From: Blastopirellula marina DSM 3645 | GTDB taxonomy: Bacteria; Planctomycetota; Planctomycetia; Pirellulales; Pirellulaceae | Length of the DNA: 64,000 bases | Direction: 5' to 3' | NCBI RefSeq assembly: GCF_000153105.1 | Contig: NZ_CH672376.1 | Coordinates: 4,004,485 to 4,068,484 of the forward strand | Shown here: in pieces, positions 39,300-47,952 of the stretch | Layout: the number at the start of each line of letters is the position of its first letter | Numbering within the stretch: position 1 is the stretch's first letter | Position numbers and translations under genes: made by a program | The notes under the pieces: model-generated | The model's database searches: none | What the model was told of the DNA's origin: nothing | The model's input: only the letters and a program-made list of their open reading frames with translations

Positions 39300-39662
39300 A
39301 TGAACAACTCTTTAGAAGTCATTTCCAGCGGAAAGCTGCTGCACGTCAAAGTGACCGGCAAGCTAACCAAAGAGTCGTACGCCATATTTACCCCCAAGGT
39401 CGATCAACTGGTCCAAGAGCATGGCAAGCTGCGGATCTTGTTTGAAATGCACGACTTCCACGGCTGGACCGCTGGCGCGCTGTGGGATGACATCAAGTTT
39501 GACATGAAGCATTGGAGGGATATCGAGCGCCTGGCGATCGTCGGCGAGTCGAAATGGGAACAAGGAATGGCGACATTCTGCAAGCCGTTTACGATGGCCA
39601 AAATTCAATATTTTGATCACACCGAACTCGACAAAGCGAAAAGCTGGGTCGAAGCGGACTAA
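39300..39662 (+). CDS. SpoIIAA-like / STAS-SEC14 domain protein
   Basis: 120 residues, single domain, full length for the SpoIIAA-like family (PF11964 type). The pattern VTGKLTKESYAIFTPKVDQL, ILFEMHDFHGWTAGALWDDI and WRDIERLAIVGESKWEQ is characteristic. Such small cytosolic proteins are widespread and may bind lipids or partners; the function is not settled. It sits seven bases from the convergent dnaE2 stop. Confidence 0.88.
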   Translation: MNNSLEVISSGKLLHVKVTGKLTKESYAIFTPKVDQLVQEHGKLRILFEMHDFHGWTAGALWDDIKFDMKHWRDIERLAIVGESKWEQGMATFCKPFTMAKIQYFDHTELDKAKSWVEAD

Positions 39663-39668
39663 GTCGGC

Positions 39669-42600
39669 TTAGCGAAAATCGCGAGATTTCACCTGCAGCG
39701 CGGTCAGTCGCGCTGACATGTCTTCCACACGTCGGACCAGCACGTGGATCACGCGATCTTTCGCTTCCACTTTGCCGTGTACAATCCAGGCCTGCGAATG
39801 CCGGGTGATCTGGCGAAAGCGATCCCAGGTCGCCTGATGAATCACGAGATTCGCGACGCCGGTTTCGTCTTCCAGGGTGACAAAAGTAATTCCCTTGGCT
39901 GTGCTCGGTCGCTGTCGCAACAAGACGATGCCAGCGACCTTGACCGCTGCATTGTTGGCGATCGCAGCCAGCGCGGCGGCTGACGTTACGCCCAGCATGG
40001 TTAGACGCTCGCGATGAAACGACAGCGGATGAGCGCGTAGCGAGAGCCCTGTCGTTCGATAGTCGGCATGGACTTCTTCCTCTGGCAGCATCGCCGGCAA
40101 CCAAACCGGCGGCTCAGCGTCTGGCTCCAGGTCGTCAAACAGCGTCTTCTGCCGCGTGGGCGCATCGACTCCCAGCACGTTCCAGAGCGCGTCACGGCGC
40201 GTCGGGTTCATGCTGGACAGCGCGTCGGCTTCAGCCAACGGCAAGATCTGCGATTGCGGCAGAGCGGTTCGCTTGGCGAAGTCGCTCAGCGAGTGAAACC
40301 GACCATCGCGACGAGCCGTCATGATCGCCTGCGCCGCCGCTTGTTGCAGTCCGCCGATCATCCGCAAGCCCAACCGCAGCGCACCTGTTTCGATCGTGCA
40401 GTCCCAATCGCTGTTATTAACTTCGATCGGCCGGATCGCGACATCATGTTTTCGCGCGTCTTGAATCAACTGCGCCGGCGCGTAGAAACCCATCGGTTGG
40501 CTGTTGATGATCGCCGCCGCAAATTCGGCCGGGTAATGACATTTGAGCCATGCGCTGACATAGACCAACAACGCAAAGCTAGCGGCATGCGACTCTGGAA
40601 AGCCATACTCGCCAAAGCCGCGGATCTGCAGAAAGACTCGCTCGGCGAAATCGCCGCTCAGACCATTTCGCTGCATCCCCTCAAGCAGCTTGATCCGAAA
40701 CTGATCGATCACGCCGGGACGTCGCCAAGCGCCCATCGCGCGGCGCAACTGATCCGCTTCGCCCGGCGTGAAGCCGGCGGCGACGATCGCCAACTGCATG
40801 CACTGCTCTTGAAACAGCGGAACGCCCAACGTCTTTTCGAGCACTCCTTGAATCGCGTCGTTAGGATAGGTCGCTTCCTCTTCACCGCTCCGGCGCCGCA
40901 GATAGGGATGAACCATGTCCCCCTGGATCGGCCCTGGCCGGACGATCGCGACTTCAATCACCAGGTCGTAATAGCAACGCGGCTGAAGCCGCGGCAGCAT
41001 CGACATCTGCGCTCGCGACTCGATCTGAAACACGCCGATCGTGTCGGCCTGACAGATCATCTCGTAAACCTGCTCGTCCCCTTCCGGAATGCTGGCGAGC
41101 GTATGCAGCTGACCCGTCGTTTGTTCGATCAGCGCAAAGCATTTACGAATCGCCGTCAGCATGCCCAGCGCCAGGCAATCGACCTTCAAGATCCCCAGAT
41201 CGTCGAGATCATCTTTGTTCCATTCGACCACGGTCCGTCCCGGCATCGCGGCGTTCTCGATCGGAACCAGATCGTGCAGCGGCCCCCGAGTAATCACCAT
41301 GCCGCCGGTATGCTGCGATAAGTGCCGCGGAAACCCGATCAACTGCTGCACCAGATAAAGAAATTGCCTGCCGACGCTGCTGCGGCCATCGAGCCCTGCT
41401 TCTCGACAACGAACCTGAAAGTCGGTCGGCGCGCGGTAATGATCGGCGTTCTTCGCCAGACGATCGACCAGGTCGAGCGACAGCCCCAGCGCTTTGCCGA
41501 CGTCGCGAATCGCCGAGCGAGGACGATAGGTGATTGTCACCGCGGTCATGCCGGCCCGCTCGCGGCCATACTTTTCGTACAGATACTGCAAAACCTCTTC
41601 GCGGCGCTCATGCTCAAAATCAACGTCAATATCGGGCGCTTCGTCCCGTTCGCGGCTGATGAACCGCTCGAACAACACGTTGACCCGGCCTGGATCAACC
41701 GCCGTCACTCCCAGACAATAGCAGACCGCCGAGTTGGCCGCAGAGCCGCGCCCCTGACACAAGATATCTCTGGTGCGAGCGAAGCGGACCAGATCCCACA
41801 CCGTGAGAAAATAAGGCTCGTATCGCAGTTCCTCGATCAGCGTCAATTCATGTTGCAACAGTTCACGAATCTTGGTCGGCAACTCGCCGGGGTAACGCAT
41901 CGCTGCGCCTTGCCAGGTGAGCTGCCGCAGATACTCGATCGGCGTCATCCCCGGCGGGGCCAGCTCTTCGGGGTATTCATACCGCAGTTCGTCTAACGAA
42001 AATGTGCATTGATCGGCGATCTCGACGGTTCGTTCCACCGCGTGCGGCAGTCCGGCGAATAATCGAGCAATCACGTCACGCTCACGCAGATGCCGCTCGG
42101 CGTTGGTTTGCAGGTACGGGCCCGCTTGCGCGACGGTCGTGTGATGACGGATCGCCGTCAACACGTCATGCAACGGCTTTCGCTTTGGCGTATGAAACAA
42201 CACGCCGCCGGCGGCGACCAACGGCAGACGCGTTTGTTGCGATAACGTCTGCAAGCAATCGACCCGATCGTGATCATGCGGCCCCCGCTGCAGTTGCGCC
42301 AGTAGATAGCCCCCGGCGCCAAAGATCTCTCGATAACGGCCTACGCCCTGCGGCGAAAACTGCTCGCTGTTAGCCGGCGACACAACGCCGCAGAGCAGAT
42401 GTGCGGCGTGGGCGGCGATGTCCGCGACCGTCAGCTGGCACTCGCCTTTCGGCGCTCGCCGCCGCCCGGTCGTGATTAACCGACAGAGATTCGCGTAGCC
42501 AGCACGATTCTTCGCCCACAGGACCACGGGCCAACCGTCGGTCGGCGTGATCTCGACGCCGATCAAAATCTTCAGACCGCATTCTTTAGCAGCGGTGTTG

Positions 42601-42749
42601 GCCCGTACGACGCCGGCCAGGCTGCTGAAGTCAGTAATCGCCAGCGCGGCGTAGTCCAGCTCTTGCGCACGCGCAACCAACTCTTCGGGATGCGACGCCG
42701 CTTCCAAAAAAGAAAAGTTCGTACGGCAGTAAAGTTCGGCGTAACGCAT
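39669..42749 (-). CDS. dnaE2: Error-prone DNA polymerase III alpha-like, DnaE2/ImuC
   Basis: 1026 residues from ATG 42749 (MRYAELYCRTNFSFLEAASH), the normal family start, four bases after the imuB stop; an ATG at 42770 overlapping imuB is possible. Order of domains: PHP domain (1 to about 220), the alpha-type polymerase core with the catalytic PDIDVDF motif near residues 372-378, helix-hairpin-helix region, and a C-terminal OB fold (VAGIVLLRQRPSTAKG, FVTLEDETGVANLVI). It performs translesion synthesis in the SOS-type mutasome with ImuA and ImuB. Third gene of the cassette. Confidence 0.93.
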   Translation of the reverse strand: MRYAELYCRTNFSFLEAASHPEELVARAQELDYAALAITDFSSLAGVVRANTAAKECGLKILIGVEITPTDGWPVVLWAKNRAGYANLCRLITTGRRRAPKGECQLTVADIAAHAAHLLCGVVSPANSEQFSPQGVGRYREIFGAGGYLLAQLQRGPHDHDRVDCLQTLSQQTRLPLVAAGGVLFHTPKRKPLHDVLTAIRHHTTVAQAGPYLQTNAERHLRERDVIARLFAGLPHAVERTVEIADQCTFSLDELRYEYPEELAPPGMTPIEYLRQLTWQGAAMRYPGELPTKIRELLQHELTLIEELRYEPYFLTVWDLVRFARTRDILCQGRGSAANSAVCYCLGVTAVDPGRVNVLFERFISRERDEAPDIDVDFEHERREEVLQYLYEKYGRERAGMTAVTITYRPRSAIRDVGKALGLSLDLVDRLAKNADHYRAPTDFQVRCREAGLDGRSSVGRQFLYLVQQLIGFPRHLSQHTGGMVITRGPLHDLVPIENAAMPGRTVVEWNKDDLDDLGILKVDCLALGMLTAIRKCFALIEQTTGQLHTLASIPEGDEQVYEMICQADTIGVFQIESRAQMSMLPRLQPRCYYDLVIEVAIVRPGPIQGDMVHPYLRRRSGEEEATYPNDAIQGVLEKTLGVPLFQEQCMQLAIVAAGFTPGEADQLRRAMGAWRRPGVIDQFRIKLLEGMQRNGLSGDFAERVFLQIRGFGEYGFPESHAASFALLVYVSAWLKCHYPAEFAAAIINSQPMGFYAPAQLIQDARKHDVAIRPIEVNNSDWDCTIETGALRLGLRMIGGLQQAAAQAIMTARRDGRFHSLSDFAKRTALPQSQILPLAEADALSSMNPTRRDALWNVLGVDAPTRQKTLFDDLEPDAEPPVWLPAMLPEEEVHADYRTTGLSLRAHPLSFHRERLTMLGVTSAAALAAIANNAAVKVAGIVLLRQRPSTAKGITFVTLEDETGVANLVIHQATWDRFRQITRHSQAWIVHGKVEAKDRVIHVLVRRVEDMSARLTALQVKSRDFR

Positions 42750-42753
42750 TTTC

Positions 42754-44289
42754 TTAAAGCAGCTCCCCATGCCAGAACCAGCACGCATCTTGCAGCCGCC
42801 GAAAGATCCAGAGCCGCTCGCCGGCGCTCGTTTCGATCCAGTAGTAATCTCGGCGCACAAACGCTTGACGCCACCACCGTGATTCGATTCGTTCTGGTCC
42901 CCAGCAAGCGACGATCTCTGAGCGCGTTTGCTTCCAAAAGAAAACGACAGGGGGGCCATCCGGCGTCACGGCGATTACTTCTATCGGCCGCGGCTGAGGA
43001 AACAACGCCGTCGGACGATCGAGCGCCTGAAAACAGCGCAGGTGAGAGGTGAAGGAGACGGCGCTCGTCTCGTTCGCCGCATGCAGGCGAACCGCATGCT
43101 CAGGCGTCGCCTCCGGCGACAACTGCGCCACGCCGATCGCCTGATCGCCCAGCCGACAGCTGAGTCGATCGACCAACTTCGCCAACTGCCGCGCCTCGTC
43201 TTGCGAGCGCCCCGCCAACCAATCTTGCTGCGCTGCGGAGAGGGGCGCTACCTCGCTCGCATCCAACGTCATGCGAACCAGCGGCGCCGTCAGACGCAGC
43301 TTCTCTAGCTTCAGTCGCAACAGTTCGCCCAGCCGCCGCTCGTCTGCCACCGCTTCGCAAAGCCGCAGCGAGGTCTCCCACGTCTGTCGGTTTTCCATGT
43401 TGACCAGGCAAAGCAACTGCCGGACCCCCAGCCGCCGCGGCGTCAGCAATCCCAATAGCCGCTTGAGCAGCAATTGCCACAGTTGCTCAAGCGGCGCTGG
43501 CTGCGTGATCCCCTCTTCCAGACGCTGGTCGACTTGAAACTTTGGCAATGGGCGGCAGGGAGTGATCATTTCCGGCAGTTGGCCGCTCCATTGATCGAGT
43601 CGCATCAGCAGCGACTTCCCGCAGCGTTTCGCGAGTGACGCGCGATCGAGGGCCAGGACTTGCCCGATCGTCGTTACGCCCAGCCGATGCAGCTTGTGAA
43701 GCGTCGCCTCCGGCAAACGAAGCGCCTCGATCGGCAGCACTTCTAACCGCTTCCCGCTGGCGATCACCGCTGGTTGGCCCGCATGCGCCAGGAAGTGAGC
43801 GCCTGCCCAGGCGATTCCGACCGTATCGGCCACGGCGATTCGCCCGTCAAGCCGCCGCTTGGCCAACGACTGGCCTAACTGCTCGGCCAGCGTTTGTTCG
43901 TCCCCAAAAAAGTGAGCAATGCCGGTTACGTCGAGAAGCAAGCACTCTGGCGGCTCAGCATCTTCGAGCCCAATACAAAAACTAAATCGCTCGCAGCGCA
44001 GCGCAATTTGCTGCAGCGCCAGCTTGTCGTCTTCGGCTCTCCACGGCTCGCTCTGCAGCAGATCGCGCGGTCGCGCCAGCGAGCGCACTTCGGAGATCGG
44101 CATGCCGCTGCGCACGCCGCGACTGCGTGCGGTGCGATTGCAGTAACGAACCAGTTCGCCCTGCTTGGTTTCGGTCGACAAGACGAACATCGCCGCGGCC
44201 AGCTCTGGCTGGGAGATGGTCAGGCGTTGAATCGGCCAATCAGGAAACCAGAGACATAAGACTCGCTTGGCGGCTGCTAGTAAACTCAT
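42754..44289 (-). CDS. imuB: ImuB, Y-family polymerase-like mutasome protein
   Basis: 511 residues from ATG 44289 (MSLLAAAKRVLCLWFPDWPI). Y-family landmarks remain: ARSRGVRSGMPISEVRSL, CLLLDVTGIAHFFGDEQTLA, AVADTVGIAWAGAHFLA and the thumb-like LHRLGVTTIGQVLAL. The catalytic acidic residues of active Y-family enzymes are absent from the N-terminal strand (LWFPDWPIQR), as in known ImuB proteins, which act as adaptors between the clamp, ImuA and DnaE2. It overlaps imuA by about 50 bases and is followed four bases later by dnaE2, so the three are one transcript. Confidence 0.9.
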   Translation of the reverse strand: MSLLAAAKRVLCLWFPDWPIQRLTISQPELAAAMFVLSTETKQGELVRYCNRTARSRGVRSGMPISEVRSLARPRDLLQSEPWRAEDDKLALQQIALRCERFSFCIGLEDAEPPECLLLDVTGIAHFFGDEQTLAEQLGQSLAKRRLDGRIAVADTVGIAWAGAHFLAHAGQPAVIASGKRLEVLPIEALRLPEATLHKLHRLGVTTIGQVLALDRASLAKRCGKSLLMRLDQWSGQLPEMITPCRPLPKFQVDQRLEEGITQPAPLEQLWQLLLKRLLGLLTPRRLGVRQLLCLVNMENRQTWETSLRLCEAVADERRLGELLRLKLEKLRLTAPLVRMTLDASEVAPLSAAQQDWLAGRSQDEARQLAKLVDRLSCRLGDQAIGVAQLSPEATPEHAVRLHAANETSAVSFTSHLRCFQALDRPTALFPQPRPIEVIAVTPDGPPVVFFWKQTRSEIVACWGPERIESRWWRQAFVRRDYYWIETSAGERLWIFRRLQDACWFWHGELL

Positions 44290-44956
44290 GAGTCGTCCCC
44301 GCGAATCGATCGATTTGAACGACAACGTTGTTGCGCAGCGCCCTGCCATGGCTGTAGACGCTTTCGACCTGATACCGCGGCGATGCGCTGCAGGAGGGGA
44401 CCGAGCGGACCAACAAGCGTGCGTCGGCCCAAGCGGAATGCCGCAGCGCTGCCGCAGGTCGCAGCAGAAAGCCGACTCCGCACGACTCTTCGGCAGCTAG
44501 TTGCAGTCGCCGCAGCACCGTCGCGGAAGCTTGCTCGATGTCGGCCCACACCAGGCCGATCGCTTTGCAGCGGAGCGCCTCTTCGCATGCCCACCAAGCC
44601 TCCTGCTTTGTTTGGGGTCGCACGATCAAGATTTTGGCCAGATCCAAGCCTAAATTCGCCAAAGCGGCAGGCGAAATCTGCCGTCGACTGTCGATCACCA
44701 GGAACGTCTGATTGCTTGCACAAACGTGTCGCGCCGCGATCAACGCCAACGTCCCTGCACCGCTCGCGGGGGTGCAGCCGATCCACTCAATCATTCCCCC
44801 GCGTCGTACGCCGCCGCAGGGAAGTAGTTCATCCAGCGCCGTAGAACCGGTCGATGTAATGTCGGCGGCGCGGCGCCCCCCATATTCGCTTTGGCGAATC
44901 TGCCGCTGCAAATGGGCGATCGTCTCTTGTTTGGCGTCACGGTGCATTTCCATCAT
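44240..44956 (-). CDS. imuA: ImuA-like protein (RecA-superfamily mutasome component)
   Basis: 238 residues from ATG 44956. The segment STALDELLPCGGVRRGGMIEWIG followed by CTPASGAGTLALIAA corresponds to the RecA-like core with a degenerate P-loop, and FLVIDSRRQISPAALANLGLDL follows, as in ImuA/SulA-like proteins. The start at 44956 is preferred because more upstream starts would place the 18-base near-palindrome 44977-44994 inside the gene. First gene of the imuA-imuB-dnaE2 operon. Confidence 0.85.
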   Translation of the reverse strand: MMEMHRDAKQETIAHLQRQIRQSEYGGRRAADITSTGSTALDELLPCGGVRRGGMIEWIGCTPASGAGTLALIAARHVCASNQTFLVIDSRRQISPAALANLGLDLAKILIVRPQTKQEAWWACEEALRCKAIGLVWADIEQASATVLRRLQLAAEESCGVGFLLRPAAALRHSAWADARLLVRSVPSCSASPRYQVESVYSHGRALRNNVVVQIDRFAGTTHEFTSSRQASLMSLVS

Positions 44957-44976
44957 GGGCAGGACCTCGACACGGA

Positions 44977-44994
44977 GTGTATACATACGTACAC
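44977..44994. promoter_or_regulatory. Candidate operator (SOS box-like near-palindrome)
   Basis: gtgtatacatacgtacac pairs GTGTAT with GTACAC around a six-base centre with one mismatch in the outer six. It lies 21 bases before the imuA start and 75 bases before the divergent SRAP gene, the place expected for a shared LexA-type operator. Known LexA boxes of other phyla differ, so the regulator is inferred only from position. Confidence 0.45.
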
Positions 44995-45068
44995 TTCCCG
45001 TCAAGCGTCGAGCCGCGCAGGATAGAGCAGGACGCCAACCAAACGCTTACCCCGCAGCGAGTTAAAAA

Positions 45069-45752
45069 ATGTGCGGACGTTACACTCTGCGAACCCAACT
45101 CAATCAAGTGCTGCAGCAATTTGCAGCCGAGAGTTCCAGCGCCACGTGGGAGCCCCGTTACAACATCGCCCCCACGCAACACGCGCCGGTCGTGTTGATC
45201 GAAGAGGAACGCCGCGTCTTGCAGACGATGCGCTGGGGGCTGATTCCCAGTTGGGCGAAAGAAGCGTCTCTCGGCGCCAAGATGATCAACGCACGCGGTG
45301 AGACGGTCGCCGAGAAACCAGCGTTCCGCGCCGCGTTCAAACGCCGCCGCTGTCTGATCCCCGCCGATGGTTACTACGAATGGCGCCGTAGCGGCGCGAA
45401 GAAGCAGCCGTACTACTTTCACCAGCCCGACGACCAACCCTTCGCAATGGCCGGCCTGTGGGAAGAGTGGACCGGCGAAATCAAAGGCGAAACCCATCCC
45501 TGGCGCTCGTTTACCATCATCACCACCGAGTCCAACGACCAAACCGGCAAAATCCACGACCGCATGCCGGCAATCCTGACCGAAGAAGACTGGGACCTCT
45601 GGCTCGACCCCGAGTTCGCCGACAAACCACGCCTGCAAAAGATGCTCCACCCGCTGGCGGACGAAGAGTATTTTGAGATCGATCAAGTCAGCACGCGAGT
45701 CAACTCGCCCAAAAATGACTCGGCCGAGTGCGTGCAGGTGGAAGAAGGCTGA
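45069..45752 (+). CDS. SRAP (HMCES/YedK) abasic-site DNA-protein crosslink enzyme
   Basis: 227 residues. The catalytic Cys2 follows the initiator Met (MCGRYTLRT). Asn74 in MINARGETV, Glu104 in DGYYEWRR and His163 in KIHDRMPAIL complete the active site known for this family, which forms a thiazolidine crosslink with abasic sites in single-stranded DNA. It diverges from imuA and shares the intergenic near-palindrome, which fits co-induction by DNA damage. It ends before a bidirectional terminator and the island junction. Confidence 0.95.
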   Translation: MCGRYTLRTQLNQVLQQFAAESSSATWEPRYNIAPTQHAPVVLIEEERRVLQTMRWGLIPSWAKEASLGAKMINARGETVAEKPAFRAAFKRRRCLIPADGYYEWRRSGAKKQPYYFHQPDDQPFAMAGLWEEWTGEIKGETHPWRSFTIITTESNDQTGKIHDRMPAILTEEDWDLWLDPEFADKPRLQKMLHPLADEEYFEIDQVSTRVNSPKNDSAECVQVEEG

Positions 45753-45792
45753 CATAACCCACTGAGAGCCCTGCGGGCTTCCTACCACCCAA

Positions 45793-45822
45793 AAAACGGG
45801 CGACCCAAAAGTCACCCGTTTT
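45793..45822. terminator. Bidirectional intrinsic terminator (chromosomal copy)
   Basis: aaaacgggcgac pairs with gtcacccgtttt around a six-base loop (one mismatch), with A-run on one side and T-run on the other, so it can serve SRAP on the plus strand and the tRNA on the minus strand. A matching hairpin with a compensatory base pair change lies at 57191-57220. Confidence 0.8.
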
Positions 45823-45832
45823 GATGTAAATC

Positions 45833-45901
45833 CTAGCTGAGAAACAGCTTAGAAGTAGCGGCGGAGGGATTCGAACCCCCGACACGCGGATTATGATTCC
45901 G
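45833..45901. repeat. attachment site repeat, left end, with 46-base tRNA 3' fragment
   Basis: Identical to 57231-57299. Bases 45856-45901 are the 3' half of the tRNA (minus strand) up to the anticodon stem, after which the sequence diverges. This is the original host 3' half displaced by insertion. Bases 45902-46063 hold no gene. Confidence 0.92.
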
Positions 45902-46063
45902 GGTGTTGGTTTTTCCGTAACTACTTCTAATTTTTTGGCTTACGTCAACGGGTTCGGTGGTTCTTGTCCCCATTTTGACCTTTTCTTGACCCCATTTTGT
46001 CCTCTTGGGTCCCGGCTTGCAATCCAAGACACGATTTGCATAAAAATAGCAAGTGCTTTTCTA

Positions 46064-46092
46064 TTGCAAATATTTTACATTCTCAGTATAAT
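46064..46092 (+). promoter_or_regulatory. Sigma70-type promoter of the island operon
   Basis: TTGCAA at 46064-46069 and a perfect TATAAT at 46087-46092 are separated by 17 bases, in an AT-rich stretch 112 bases before the first small gene. Short inverted segments (aatag/ctatt) just upstream could be an operator. Confidence 0.6.
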
Positions 46093-46150
46093 TATGGGCA
46101 GATCGGCTACGCCTATTTCTTGTGTGGCTGGATAGTCGCCCGGTCTACCA

Positions 46151-46196
46151 CCTTACCTTGAGAAGCCACCAACGCTGTTTTGTCCTCAAGGTAAGG
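46151..46196 (+). promoter_or_regulatory. Leader hairpin overlapping the ribosome-binding site
   Basis: ccttaccttgag (46151-46162) is the exact complement of ctcaaggtaagg (46185-46196), with a 22-base loop. The right arm contains the only purine-rich ribosome-binding sequence (aaggtaagg) before the ATG at 46204, so folding would hide it. A translational switch is inference from the pairing. Confidence 0.6.
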
Positions 46197-46203
46197 AATT
46201 GCT

Positions 46204-46512
46204 ATGCCTGACGCTCTCTCTAGGCTTTGCCGCAAGCGGCTTGGGATTGATCTAGCTTCACTGTCTGAAGATCAATTGCGGGCCCATCTTCCCGCAATCG
46301 TCGAAGCGGTTCACGCTGAAACTGTCGATACGTCGAACCTTCTCAAGCGTCAACGGTTTGAAGTCGCCAAGGCTGCCTCTCTGCGTGCCCACTCTCTTGC
46401 TTCCTTCATCCCGAATGGCGAATTCATCAGGGATGAGACGCTGCCACCTTTCGATTCGTGGTCCCAGTCTGCCGACCCGAATAGTTGCCTTGAATCCATT
46501 CTTCCAATCTAG
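46204..46512 (+). CDS. Island operon gene 1, small unknown protein
   Basis: 102 residues, no recognised family. The first half is helical (LCRKRLGIDLASLSEDQLRAH). It contains EVAKAA at residues 53-58, encoded by the same 18 bases (46360-46377) that encode EVAKAA in gene 6 (47994-48011). First gene after the promoter and leader hairpin. Confidence 0.6.
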   Translation: MPDALSRLCRKRLGIDLASLSEDQLRAHLPAIVEAVHAETVDTSNLLKRQRFEVAKAASLRAHSLASFIPNGEFIRDETLPPFDSWSQSADPNSCLESILPI

Positions 46513-46521
46513 AGGGCAGTC

Positions 46522-46836
46522 ATGGCACTGAAAAATATCTACCAACTTTACGCACTGTCGTCCGGTCAAACTCGCCCATCCCCTTGCTACGTCTATGCAG
46601 CGGATGAGAGCACTGCACGCAGCAAACTCGCTGCCCGATTGCCTGACGCTGAAATCCAAGACAACGTCTTTGAGTATTCAGGGGCAAACGGTTTCACGTT
46701 GGGCATTCTCGCCGGTGAAGGTGAGCGAAAAATGGTTCTCGGGACCTATTTCACTACTGTCATTCAGCGTGAACGACTGAAACTCGAAGACGTGCTTACA
46801 AAAGCAGACCTAGCCGAAATCCAAGCGGACATTTAA
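46522..46836 (+). CDS. Island operon gene 2, small protein with shared VYA-ARL motif
   Basis: 104 residues, no recognised family. It contains YVYAADESTARSKLAARL at residues 23-40, one of four ungapped matches in this operon (genes 2, 3, 7 and 8). The rest looks like a small alpha/beta protein with mixed polar content and no membrane segment. It begins nine bases after gene 1. Confidence 0.65.
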   Translation: MALKNIYQLYALSSGQTRPSPCYVYAADESTARSKLAARLPDAEIQDNVFEYSGANGFTLGILAGEGERKMVLGTYFTTVIQRERLKLEDVLTKADLAEIQADI

Positions 46837-46845
46837 GGAGCAAGC

Positions 46846-47361
46846 ATGAAGGGGCTTTACGCCATCACGGCGATTTCAGAGGGAAATCCGGTCGGTGCTT
46901 TCGTGCTTGCCATGAACGCAGACGACGCAGCACACAAAGCATCGGCCCGGCTTGGCGAATCGGGACGCATGACACACCTTTACCGGCTTTGCGATGCAAC
47001 GGCCAGCACTCTGAAACGAAACCAGCTTCTACAGAATTGCTCAAAAGCCGATCAGGTTGAATTCGTCACCGAAACGCTGCTTGAAATCGTCGACGTGATG
47101 CAACGCCAAGTTGTTTTTCTTCAGTCGACGGTAACGGAAATGGCCAGAGCCTTGGAGATCAAAGAGAAAATGCAAAGCGAAACCAAGCCCTTCAAGATTT
47201 TCAGATTTGCAGTTCAGAACCCTGAGGGGGAAGTCAAGTTTTATGAAACGATGGCCCCTAGCTTGGGTCCCGCTTTCAAAGTTGCTATGAATTTTGCCAA
47301 AAGCCAGTACGGCCCTGAAGCCAAGCCAGATTTTATCGCAGAGGTACCGGACGATGAATAA
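46846..47361 (+). CDS. Island operon gene 3, protein with shared motif and helical centre
   Basis: 171 residues, no recognised family. The shared motif FVLAMNADDAAHKASARL is at 19-36. A helical segment (LLEIVDVMQRQVVFLQSTVT) follows at about 84-103, then a second alpha/beta part with FRFAVQNPEGEVKFYE. An AAGGAG-type ribosome-binding site precedes the ATG. Its stop overlaps the start of gene 4. Confidence 0.65.
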   Translation: MKGLYAITAISEGNPVGAFVLAMNADDAAHKASARLGESGRMTHLYRLCDATASTLKRNQLLQNCSKADQVEFVTETLLEIVDVMQRQVVFLQSTVTEMARALEIKEKMQSETKPFKIFRFAVQNPEGEVKFYETMAPSLGPAFKVAMNFAKSQYGPEAKPDFIAEVPDDE

Positions 47362-47749
47362 GCTGCGTGAAAGCTATTTTGATGCCCTCAAAGCATCTTC
47401 CCGCAAACAGCTCGTCAGCAAGTCTGCAACTGGTCCCAAAATCTACTGCCTGCGAAATTCGACAGGAAGCATCATCGGATATGCTCCCGGAGAGCAAGTT
47501 GCCCCAGCTGAGATAAAGCGTCAAATTGAGAAGGAAGAGGTAGCAAAATCTGCTCAATCTGGGCTTGGCATTGCTGACGGACTTGCATCTGAATTGCAAG
47601 AAGACCCAAATTCGATGTTTGATGCGTCTGCTTTGCTACCAAAATATGATATCCAATCGTTTGGAGTCGAGGAGATAGCAAAATCTGTTAATTCTGACGA
47701 TGACAGCCTTATTGGCATTTTTCCGGCATTCCTTCGCCCCCGAAAGTAG
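47354..47749 (+). CDS. Island operon gene 4, small unknown protein
   Basis: 131 residues from ATG 47354, overlapping gene 3 by eight bases, which indicates coupled translation. An early SIIGYAPGEQVAPAE segment is followed by charged helices and an acidic tail. No family recognised. Confidence 0.6.
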   Translation: MNKLRESYFDALKASSRKQLVSKSATGPKIYCLRNSTGSIIGYAPGEQVAPAEIKRQIEKEEVAKSAQSGLGIADGLASELQEDPNSMFDASALLPKYDIQSFGVEEIAKSVNSDDDSLIGIFPAFLRPRK

Positions 47750-47751
47750 TC

Positions 47752-47952
47752 ATGAAACTATCGGAACAACTTCAGCAAGTGATGGCTCAAGTCCACGGAA
47801 AGCTAGTTCAAGCCAACGTGCAAAAGGTCTCGAAGGCCTGCGGGATCTCTGCCAGCAATGTCTATCGCTTGCGAAATGGCGGAACCCCCACGCTTTCTAC
47901 CTTGGAACTTTTGGCTGTTTACTTTGAATCCCAGGATGGGAGCCAATCATGA
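47752..47952 (+). CDS. Island operon gene 5, small XRE-type HTH protein
   Basis: 66 residues. VQKVSKACGISASNVYRLRNGG at about 23-44 is a Cro/CI-type helix-turn-helix with the usual following helix (LSTLELLAVYF). It probably binds DNA and may regulate the operon or the island. Its TGA overlaps the ATG of gene 6. Confidence 0.75.
   Translation: MKLSEQLQQVMAQVHGKLVQANVQKVSKACGISASNVYRLRNGGTPTLSTLELLAVYFESQDGSQS

Noticed and set aside
40068..41321. Long plus-strand open frame inside dnaE2
   Set aside because: Antisense shadow of a full-length polymerase gene with all catalytic motifs on the minus strand.
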